From NCBI GenBank assembly GCA_022984795.1, contig JALIHJ010000005.1, positions 1 to 64,000 on the forward strand: a stretch of 64,000 bases of DNA. The letters are read 5' to 3'. The notes under the pieces were generated by a model. That model was not told the DNA's origin. It ran no database searches and was given only the letters and a program-made list of their open reading frames with translations. Positions 1 through 7,003 of the stretch are shown here, piece after piece. The position numbers and the translations under genes were made by a program. Within the stretch, counting starts at the first letter, position 1. The number at the start of each line of letters is the position of its first letter. This stretch comes from Fabrea salina (lineage: Eukaryota > Ciliophora > Heterotrichea > Heterotrichida > Fabreidae).

Positions 1-988
1 CACCCCTAACACCCTAACACCCTAACACCCTAACACCCTAACACCCTAACACCCTAACACCCTAACACCCTAACACCCTAACACCCTAACACCCTAACAC
101 CCTAACACCCACCCCTAACACCCTAACACCCCTAACACCCTAACACCCTAACACCCTAACACCCCTAACACCCTAACACCCTAACACCCTAACACCCTAA
201 CACCCTAACACCCTAACACCCTAACACCCTAACACCCTAACACCCTAACACCCTAACACCCTAACACCCTAACACCCTAACACCCTAACACCCTAACACC
301 CTAACACCCTAACACCCTAACACCCTAACACCCTAACACCCTAACACCCTAACACCCTAACACCCTAACACCCTAACACCCTAACACCCTAACACCCTAA
401 CACCCTAACACCCTAACACCCTAACACCCTAACACCCTAACACCCTAACACCCTAACACCCTAACACCCTAACACCCTAACACCCTAACACCCTAACACC
501 CTAACACCCTAACACCCTAACACCCTAACACCCTAACACCCTAACACCCTAACACCCTAACACCCTAACACCCTAACACCCTAACACCCTAACACCCTAA
601 CACCCTAACACCCTAACACCCTAACACCCTAACACCCTAACACCCTAACACCCTAACACCCTAACACCCTAACACCCTAACACCCTAACACCCTAACACC
701 CTAACACCCTAACACCCTAACACCCTAACACCCTAACACCCTAACACCCTAACACCCTAACACCCTAACACCCTAACACCCTAACACCCTAACACCCTAA
801 CACCCTAACACCCTAACACCCTAACACCCTAACACCCTAACACCCTAACACCCTAACACCCTAACACCCTAACACCCTAACACCCTAACACCCTAACACC
901 CTAACACCCTAACACCCTAACACCCTAACACCCTAACACCCTAACACCCTAACACCCTAACACCCTAACACCCTAACACCCTAACACC
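1..988. repeat. Telomere, CCCTAACA repeats
   Basis: About 120 tandem copies of an 8-base unit, CCCTAACA on this strand (TGTTAGGG on the other), fill the first 988 bases and stop abruptly at a unique AT-rich sequence. The C-rich strand runs 5' to 3' from the window start, which is the expected orientation for a left chromosome end. The inner part (about 170-988) is perfectly regular. The outer part has units with an extra C near positions 1-9, 108-117, 127-134 and 160-167. The 8-base unit is known from heterotrich ciliates (Stentor, Blepharisma). Confidence 0.98.
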
Positions 989-1925
989 ATAATAAATATA
1001 ATAGTAAACAGTAATATAAAGTGCTAAAGAGTAAGTAATAAGTATCTAAAAGAGTTAGTTATAGAAGATAAAGAAAACTAGGAGTTAATCACACAAGTTA
1101 GTAAGTACTTAGTGAAGAAGGTGCTAATACATACAGTGAATAAGTTAACTAAATAGTAATGGAGTATTGTAAGTTAGTTTGTAGATCAAGTATGAGACAT
1201 AGTTTAAATCAGTAAAGTAAATGAAGTAATTTCTGAGTACTTAGGGAAGTAAAAGAACAACAGTGTTGGAACTAAGCAATGAATAATTACATGGAATATG
1301 AATGACTTAAAGCATTCAATAGTCTGTGAGTAAACTAGAATGTCTGAATACAGTCTACAAGACTAAGCAGAATGCACAAGTAACAGAGAGGTAGATACAA
1401 GGTTGCTCATCACTCAGAATAAACTGGTCACTAAATAAGAGTATTGGTATGTCTGTGAACTAAAGCAAGCACTGGAGTCTTAAGTAATGAGTTGTTAAGT
1501 AGTTACTTAGTAAATCACTAAGAGATAACTAAGGCAGTGTCTATTAGATGGTGAGTTCTGAATGTTACTCAGTAGAAGACACTCTAGTCATCAAGAATAA
1601 TTGGTGTTTAATTGAAGTAGGATTAAATTGAGTAGTGGCAACAAGTCTAAACCCTAGCAACTTTGAATACTTAGTCACTCAACATAGTTCCTTCTCATGA
1701 ATATAGGCAGTTTAGAGACTTACAAAAGGAATCAATTAGTCAATGACTACTAAGTAGTAACCTTCAAAGCACTAGGACTTATAAGTAACATAATCAAGAA
1801 TCATGAGAAGTAAAGCATAACAAGAGACTCCAAGGAAGAGGTACTTGTAGAGACAACAAATGGTTTAAGAATGAGTAGAGATCTGAAGGGTTGCATGAAT
1901 TCTATGAACAAATAAAGAACTGATA
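989..1925. other. Subtelomeric AT-rich DNA without genes
   Basis: About 940 bases directly inside the telomere hold no convincing reading frame on either strand. The sequence is rich in A and in short words such as AGTAAG and TTAGTA, but has no clear tandem repeat. I see no tRNA or other RNA gene in it. It is probably a subtelomeric buffer. Confidence 0.6.
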
Positions 1926-1940
1926 ATTAGGAGATAATAT
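1926..1940. repeat. Direct repeat, left copy (ATTAGGAGATAATAT)
   Basis: The 15-base word ATTAGGAGATAATAT occurs here and again, identical, at 2483-2497. The two copies bracket a 542-base segment whose composition (purine-rich on the minus strand, with GC-rich patches) differs from the AT-rich subtelomere on both sides. This is the arrangement expected of a target-site duplication or of a segment bounded by a recombination repeat. Confidence 0.7.
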
Positions 1941-2088
1941 TTATTTATTTGTTATGTTATCAAGCCCTTGGGCCTTTTTAGGGCTACAGTGAGAGGGGTT
2001 TGCTTCGCGGGTCCTTTGTTTCGCTTGCATTTCCTCTTCTTCCGGGCACAGTTGTTTTGGTTTTTTGTGTTTGTTGTTTGTCTGGTGT

Positions 2089-2484
2089 CTATTTTTGTGC
2101 TTCTGGGTAGTTGTGGTTCTTTCTGTTTTTGTGAGAGCTTCCTTCTTGGTTTTCTTGTGTCCAGTCTTGTTTCTTCGAAGGTTGTTTGGGCTTTGTTTTT
2201 GCTGTCTTGGAGCTTTTTTTTTCGCTTCTTTCCCTCGTTGCTCTTTTTACGCTGGGTGTGCTGCGTTTGTTGTTTTCTCCTGATTCTTTTTCCTTTCTGT
2301 TGATCTTTTTTTTACTAACTTCTTTTTCTTCCCGTTTTGTCTTTTCTTCAACCAGAATTGGTTCTTCATCGTCCAGGTTTCTCGTGATTGCATCGAGCAA
2401 TTTGTCTTCTTTGCTTTTTTCAGTGAGAGTTTCCTTTGTCTTTCTTTGTGGATTTTTTGTTGCGAGCTCCATGTCTTCGTCCAT
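2089..2484 (-). CDS. Lys/Glu-rich hypothetical protein in repeat-flanked insert
   Basis: A 131-residue frame that is almost entirely charged and polar, dominated by Lys, Glu, Ser, Thr and Asn, with no hydrophobic core, so it would be disordered. Its ATG lies on the edge of the right-hand 15-base direct repeat. The segment is strongly purine-rich on this strand, and such tracts can keep long frames open by chance on both strands; a pyrimidine-encoded, Phe/Leu-rich frame is indeed open on the other strand. I do not recognise a family. It could be a real basic protein, or a non-coding tract. Confidence 0.35.
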   Translation of the reverse strand: MDEDMELATKNPQRKTKETLTEKSKEDKLLDAITRNLDDEEPILVEEKTKREEKEVSKKKINRKEKESGENNKRSTPSVKRATRERSEKKSSKTAKTKPKQPSKKQDWTQENQEGSSHKNRKNHNYPEAQK

Positions 2485-2497
2485 TAGGAGATAATAT
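2483..2497. repeat. Direct repeat, right copy (ATTAGGAGATAATAT)
   Basis: Exact second copy of the 15-base word at 1926-1940. No inverted repeats are visible at the ends of the 542-base segment between the copies. The start codon of the minus-strand frame overlaps this copy. Confidence 0.7.
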
Positions 2498-2762
2498 AAA
2501 GTACAAAATAATCAACCATCTAGCACCCTAAGATCGCAAAGCAACTAAGGAACTAGAAAAGATACAGTAGACAGAATCAGAACTCATTCAATTAGAAAAT
2601 AGAGACATTCAGTAACCACTAGCAAGTAGTACTAAGGACTATTTGCAATAAAATAACTATGTTAAATAAAAATGATTTGTCATAGTTTCTACAATAGTCA
2701 TTATGGGATCTAGACATAAACTTATTGCTATTAAATTTTATTTCAGAATTTAATTATTTGTT

Positions 2763-3251
2763 TTAGAAAGTTGAGTAGATTTTTCTTGCTTGTTCTTTTT
2801 GTTCGTATCTGATTTCAGTAATGAGATTGTCCATACGTTGGAATGCAATGTTGAACTCACTCCTGAATTCTTTTTTGAGCCGCTTTTCTAGCTTCCTGTT
2901 GTTCATCTCCATCCTTTCTTCAAGCTTCCTGTTGTTCATCTCCATCCTTTCTTCAAGCTTCCTGTTGTTCATCTCCATCCTTTCTTCAAGCTTCCTGTTG
3001 TTCATCTCCATCCTTTCTTCGAGCTTTTGGTTGTTCATATCCAGCCTTTCTTCGAACTTTCTTTGATCTTCCCGGATTTCTTTACTTAATTCTTGGTACT
3101 CTGATATTATAAGGTTGTGGATTTGGTAGAAAGAACTAAAGATACCAATCACTACAGCTGCCTTAGTTGTTTTTTTGTAGCTCAGCTTGAAACTTTCTTG
3201 TTTGAACCAGCTTTCTGCTGTTGCGTAGAATCTTTTAATCTGATTTAACAT
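2763..3251 (-). CDS. Membrane-anchored coiled-coil protein with 11-residue repeats
   Basis: A 162-residue protein of unknown function. Residues about 31-47 (AAVVIGIFSSFYQI region) are a short hydrophobic stretch that could anchor it in a membrane. After that comes a highly charged coiled coil built from five 11-residue units close to RMEMNNRKLEE, of which three or four are almost identical at DNA level. Eleven-residue periodicity is typical of hendecad coiled coils rather than the usual heptad. The N-terminus (MLNQIKRFYATAESW) is basic and amphipathic and might be a mitochondrial targeting signal, which would make it an inner-membrane coiled-coil protein of the CCDC90/DUF1640 sort; that is a guess. 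Confidence 0.65.
   Translation of the reverse strand: MLNQIKRFYATAESWFKQESFKLSYKKTTKAAVVIGIFSSFYQIHNLIISEYQELSKEIREDQRKFEERLDMNNQKLEERMEMNNRKLEERMEMNNRKLEERMEMNNRKLEERMEMNNRKLEKRLKKEFRSEFNIAFQRMDNLITEIRYEQKEQARKIYSTF
2892..3056. repeat. 33-base tandem repeat inside coding sequence
   Basis: Five consecutive 33-base units start at 2892, 2925, 2958, 2991 and 3024. The first four share CTTCCTGTTGTTCATCTCC and differ little; the fifth has diverged. Each encodes 11 residues of the minus-strand coiled-coil protein, so gain or loss of a unit would keep the frame. Confidence 0.9.
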
Positions 3252-3772
3252 TTATTTATAAGGGCTTATCTAAACGATCTTTAAATGGGCGCTTTAATTT
3301 ATCATTAAAACTTTCTGCCAAAATAGCAAGATCACTTTGAATGGAAACACACAGTTGAAACCGCGAGTTCCTTAGTCAGCCTAGATCAATTAAGTAGAAA
3401 ATCAAGTATATTGTAAAATTGCGCGAGGCTGATCACTGATTGTTGGACTATGGCGGTTTGCGTTCTAGGCTCACAGAAAACTAAATAATACAACGTCGAC
3501 AGAGACATAGACCTATATGAGATAGTGCTTACGGAAACTACCCAGAAGCATCAGAAAATGAAATCAGAAACTTTACGGATCTGCCAGAGAAGACTTTCTC
3601 ATGTACCCAAGGGCCCGCTAAGTAATGATGATAATAGTTATAATGAGTCATAGGAGTCCAGAGCAATTAAGTTCTACAGAATCAAGGAGGGAAACGTATA
3701 AGGCCTAAGGAATCTATTGAGTAAACAAGTACTGAGAATCGGAATAGAGAACAGCTTTTACTTAACTTAATC
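3252..3772. other. Intergenic stretch with no recognised feature
   Basis: About 520 bases, the longest gene-free stretch outside the subtelomeric 1 kb. It has no long reading frame and no tRNA-like cloverleaf that I could fold by eye. It separates the subtelomeric genes from the dense core of the chromosome and could hold a small non-coding RNA or decayed sequence. Confidence 0.5.
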
Positions 3773-4135
3773 TTACAAAAAAGTCCTGACTCCAAGTTCT
3801 GTGTTGCAGTGCTTGCAGAGATGGTGGGTGTCTTTTAAAGACTTTACAAAGAAGGGCAAAAAGCAACAACCTCCCATGCAGAAAAAGCAACAGCTAAGGA
3901 TGAAGGTGCTGATTCCTATTCTTTTTTCAACTTTAGTGTGGTCGGTTTCTTGGCAGTTGCTGCAAGTGGCATACTGACTAGAAGTGTACCAAATAGTAGG
4001 AATGATTTTGTCGTCAGGTTCAAAAATTTCGATCTCGGGTTTTTGGGGCTTTAACTCGAAGTGACTTTCTTCTAGCTCTTCAAGAGAAGAGATTCCAGGT
4101 GAAGTTAAGTTTCTTTGTTTTACTTCTTCTGTCAT
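3773..4135 (-). CDS. LITAF-domain (SIMPLE-like) membrane zinc-ribbon protein
   Basis: 120 residues. The C-terminal half (about 58-117) matches the LITAF domain: a CxxC knuckle (CSNC), a hydrophobic stretch rich in Cys and Phe that dips into the membrane (ILSCCFFCMGGCCFLPFF), then a second knuckle (HLCKHC) followed by LG. In this family the two knuckles bind one zinc and hold the protein as a monotopic anchor on the cytosolic face of late endosomes or lysosomes. The N-terminal half is acidic and disordered. Its ATG directly follows the stop codon of the BSD-domain gene, in the same frame, with no spacer. Confidence 0.85.
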   Translation of the reverse strand: MTEEVKQRNLTSPGISSLEELEESHFELKPQKPEIEIFEPDDKIIPTIWYTSSQYATCSNCQETDHTKVEKRIGISTFILSCCFFCMGGCCFLPFFVKSLKDTHHLCKHCNTELGVRTFL

Positions 4136-4777
4136 TTATTTATTATTTGGTTCAATTTCGTCAACCAACTCCGGGTCTTCTGGTTTGGAAGGGTTTTCTA
4201 GTTGCTGGACTCTTGCTTCAAGTTCTTCGATTCTCTTGAGGGCGTTTTCCAAGTCTTTCCTCAGTGCTTGAACTTCTGAATTAGGAGGCTTCTTTTTGTT
4301 TAAATTTTCCTGTTGGAGTTCCATTTCGAGTTCTTCCATGAGTTCTTTGTGGAGTTCTTCCATGTTGCCTTTGTCTTCTTTTTTGCCTGCAAATTTGTTG
4401 AGAGTGTGGTCCTTGACCCTTTCTACGTTGTAGAAGTAGCTCTTCCAAAACATTTCTTCAGTGGTCTTTTTAGGAACAAGTTCACTGAACTGTGCACTGA
4501 GTTGCTGGTCAACTTCTAGTAGTTTGAGAATAACTGGGACGTGTTGGTCTAAATTGAAACTAAACAGGTCAGAGTCCCTTCCTTTGCGGAAAACCAAGAA
4601 GTTGTTGGGGTCTTGAGGTAATTCCATGATTTCGTCTCTCAGGACATCGGTAAGGCTTCCTTTGATGTTGAGCTCTTTAGCTCGGGCTTTATAGTCTTCC
4701 CAAGGAAGCAGACTGTTAGTTGTTTGGGACTCGTCGCCTCCAACTACTTTGTTGACAAAGGAAAAAATTTGGTTCAT
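4136..4777 (-). CDS. BSD-domain protein (BSDC1/SYAP1-like)
   Basis: 213 residues. Residues about 75-123 carry the BSD signature, a three-helix fold with the adjacent Phe-Trp pair in EEMFWKSYFYNVERV. The C-terminal third (about 130-195) is a charged coiled coil with heptads (LRKDLENALKRIEELEARVQQLE). The layout, with an N-terminal segment, a single BSD domain and a coiled tail, resembles the BSDC1/SYAP1 group linked to membrane trafficking rather than the TFIIH p62 group. The stop codon TAA abuts the start codon of the LITAF-like gene. Confidence 0.75.
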   Translation of the reverse strand: MNQIFSFVNKVVGGDESQTTNSLLPWEDYKARAKELNIKGSLTDVLRDEIMELPQDPNNFLVFRKGRDSDLFSFNLDQHVPVILKLLEVDQQLSAQFSELVPKKTTEEMFWKSYFYNVERVKDHTLNKFAGKKEDKGNMEELHKELMEELEMELQQENLNKKKPPNSEVQALRKDLENALKRIEELEARVQQLENPSKPEDPELVDEIEPNNK

Positions 4778-4799
4778 TTTTATACGAAAACAAGATTAG

Positions 4800-5450
4800 T
4801 TAATTAGATTCCTGAATTTCTTCTCTTAAAAAACGTAGCAAATTACTATAGAGCATACTCTCATACGCCTGGTATACCGCGCTGTAAGTAAAGGTTTTCT
4901 GACTGGTGTTTTTGGAAGCTTCTTCGCAAGCCAGTACTTCTTCATTGCAATACAACTCGTCGTATTCTCGTTTGAGAGGAGGCTGTTCCAGCGTGACCTC
5001 GACGAATTCTCTGAATTGGTTTAGCTCAAACCCAGCTCGGGCTAAGTGCCGGTCTGCCTTGTCGTGGTTGCGGCACTCTCTACACTTGCAGGCTGATGAG
5101 CAAAAAATTCCAGCCTGGAAGCACTCGCAGTACTTTTTGAGGCAAGAAGACTTCCTGCAGGCACAACCCCTCATGTGCTTCCCATTCTTTGTTACAAGCT
5201 TAGAGCGGAAAGCTGCAGGGTTCCGCTCCAAAGTGGTTTTGATAGCTTTGGTGCGGTGGGACTCGTGCTGAGGCTTGTTGTAGCAGTCTACACAGTTGCA
5301 ATTCTGGCAGTATTCACCTGAGGCAAAGCATTCACAGTAAAGTTTTAGACAGCGGGAGTTTCGGCAATTGCAGTTCTTTTTGGAAGACTTCTCGGGAGTG
5401 GCTGAAACTGGCTCTAAAAACATGCTGTTCTGTTCTCCTGGTTGCTGCAT
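4800..5450 (-). CDS. LIN54-like: CXC/CRC-domain DNA-binding protein (LIN54/tesmin-like)
   Basis: 216 residues with two cysteine-rich CXC motifs, about 22-62 (CNCRNSRCLKLYCECFASG) and about 95-135 (CACRKSSCLKKYCECFQAG), joined by a linker ending in RNPAAF. This paired CRC arrangement is the DNA-binding module of LIN54, tesmin and TSO1, which recognises the CHR element of cell-cycle promoters; each motif carries the conserved Tyr that enters the minor groove. The protein is much shorter than animal LIN54 and consists of little beyond the module. An E2F gene lies on the same chromosome at 50879, so parts of a DREAM/MuvB-like pathway are present. Confidence 0.9.
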   Translation of the reverse strand: MQQPGEQNSMFLEPVSATPEKSSKKNCNCRNSRCLKLYCECFASGEYCQNCNCVDCYNKPQHESHRTKAIKTTLERNPAAFRSKLVTKNGKHMRGCACRKSSCLKKYCECFQAGIFCSSACKCRECRNHDKADRHLARAGFELNQFREFVEVTLEQPPLKREYDELYCNEEVLACEEASKNTSQKTFTYSAVYQAYESMLYSNLLRFLREEIQESN

Positions 5451-5623
5451 ATTTTGAATTTGTATAATTTGCGAATGTTAAAAGATGGAATTAAATTTAA
5501 ATTTAAAATTTTTATAAAGAGGTAAACCTACTAACTAGTCTCCAACTAGTGGAAGTTGGGTGTTTGCCTAGCCAGCATTTTTTAAGGAACTTACCGAATT
5601 TGCGGAGGAGATTTGTTAATATT

Positions 5624-6010
5624 ATGGAAGAAAGGTTTAATGAGTATTTTTCAGAGGCAAAAAGGAACCTAGCTTTGGAAGACAAGGTTTTTGAGGAGCT
5701 CCACAGGAAGTACCAAGAGTATATGGAGCCACAAGACGCAGAAATCTACAGACGGGCTTTTTCCTGGGAAGCTTTGAGGATAGGCGGAGGAGTTGTTTTA
5801 GGGGGACTGGTCTCTTTTTACTGCAAGTTCACAGACTCCTGGGCAGTTATAGAACCTCCTAAAAGAAGGGCTATTAGATGCATAGCATTTTTGATGCCTA
5901 TCTGTTACACCTTTCTTACAACTCCCGGGAAAAGGTACTCTAAGGTCAGAGAATTCATGCTTGCGAAGTACTACGAGGACGTAGCAATGGTTCTGGACGA
6001 GGACTCCTAA
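5624..6010 (+). CDS. Small two-helix membrane protein, unknown
   Basis: 128 residues from the ATG at 5624; the same frame is open upstream but has no ATG there. A charged N-terminal helix (about 1-50) is followed by two hydrophobic segments, about 54-70 (LRIGGGVVLGGLVSFYC) and about 86-101 (IAFLMPICYTFLTTPG), separated by a short basic loop. The tail is acidic. A hairpin in the membrane with both ends on one side is the simplest reading. I do not recognise the family; it could be an organelle or ER membrane protein. The kinase gene starts 15 bases downstream on the same strand. Confidence 0.7.
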   Translation: MEERFNEYFSEAKRNLALEDKVFEELHRKYQEYMEPQDAEIYRRAFSWEALRIGGGVVLGGLVSFYCKFTDSWAVIEPPKRRAIRCIAFLMPICYTFLTTPGKRYSKVREFMLAKYYEDVAMVLDEDS

Positions 6011-6025
6011 CTAGTAAATAATAAA

Positions 6026-7003
6026 ATGGGAACAGGCTGCACGAAAACTGATCATGCTTTAGAAATGAACCAGAGAAGAATCATATCACCTACTATCCAG
6101 AACAAGTCAATTAAACTCGACATAGATACCAGAAGAAGCATAATATTCCCCAGTGAACAACTGGAGTTCTCTTTTAACGAACTAACAACTCCCAGGTCTG
6201 GAATCCACATTAAATGGAAACTTGGAAGTTTGATAGGGGAAGGGGCCTACGCAAAGGTGTACCAGTGCATGAACCTTGAAACTGGAGAACTGATGGCTGT
6301 GAAGCACTTCGTGCTTTCAGACGAACCGAAAAAGATCGAAAGAGTTTTTGCTAACATGTGCAAAGAAGTGAGGTTGCTGAAGGGCTTCAACCACCCCAAC
6401 ATTGTAAAGTACTTCCAGACAGACTTGTCTCCAAACATGGATGCCATAGATATTTTGCTGGAGTTCGTTCCAGGGGGTTCGCTCAAACAGCTCATACAAA
6501 AGTACAAAGCACTGGACGAAAGTATTATAAAGATCTACTCCAAACAACTTTTGGAAGGACTGGATTACCTCCACCAACACTCAGTTGTACACAGAGACCT
6601 TAAGTCAGCCAACGTGCTCATCACTCCGAAAGGAACTGTTAAACTCACGGACTTTGGCTCTTCACGGAAGTTCGAGGACCTAGAGCCTAACTTAACGAGG
6701 TCTTTGAAGGGGAGTCCTTACTGGATGGCGCCCGAAGTAGTGCTTCGCAAAGGGCACACCTACCCAGCTGACATTTGGTCCTTTGGGTGTTTAGTGATTG
6801 AAATGACTGCAGGGCGTCCTCCTTGGTCTGAGTTGTCCAGGAACTCAAAAGAAGTGCTGAACTTGATTTCTACTCCAAACTCCTACCCAAAGATACCTAA
6901 GTGTAGTGAGTCACTAAAGGGTTTGATTACTTGCTGTCTTCAAAGAGAACCTAGTTTAAGACCGACTTGTAAAGAGTTACTCGATCATGCTTTTTTTAAC
7001 TAA
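6026..7003 (+). CDS. MAP3K/STE11-like protein kinase, lipid-anchored N-terminus
   Basis: 325 residues, kinase domain about 63-324. Visible motifs: glycine loop GEGAYAKV, the invariant Lys in MAVKHF, catalytic loop HRDLKSANVL, DFGSS, and APEV. The HRDLKSANVL and GSPYWMAPEV wording is typical of the MAP3K (MEKK/NPK1) group. The activation loop contains Ser and Thr. The protein begins MGTGC, which fits N-myristoylation at Gly2 with palmitoylation at Cys5, so it probably sits at a membrane. It is active by sequence. Its stop codon is followed without any spacer by the stop of the convergent gene on the other strand. Confidence 0.92.
   Translation: MGTGCTKTDHALEMNQRRIISPTIQNKSIKLDIDTRRSIIFPSEQLEFSFNELTTPRSGIHIKWKLGSLIGEGAYAKVYQCMNLETGELMAVKHFVLSDEPKKIERVFANMCKEVRLLKGFNHPNIVKYFQTDLSPNMDAIDILLEFVPGGSLKQLIQKYKALDESIIKIYSKQLLEGLDYLHQHSVVHRDLKSANVLITPKGTVKLTDFGSSRKFEDLEPNLTRSLKGSPYWMAPEVVLRKGHTYPADIWSFGCLVIEMTAGRPPWSELSRNSKEVLNLISTPNSYPKIPKCSESLKGLITCCLQREPSLRPTCKELLDHAFFN

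Noticed and set aside
1968-2494. Plus-strand Phe/Leu/Val-rich frames
   Set aside because: They lie in a T-rich tract, have non-ATG or internal starts, overlap each other in different frames, and mirror the purine-rich frame on the other strand. The Phe/Leu-rich content is what such a tract encodes by chance.
2892-3056. CRISPR-like array of 33-base units
   Set aside because: There are no unique spacers; units follow each other directly and encode an in-frame coiled coil in a eukaryotic gene.
5549-5623. Longer N-terminus for the small membrane protein
   Set aside because: There is no ATG in this extension; the first in-frame ATG is at 5624.
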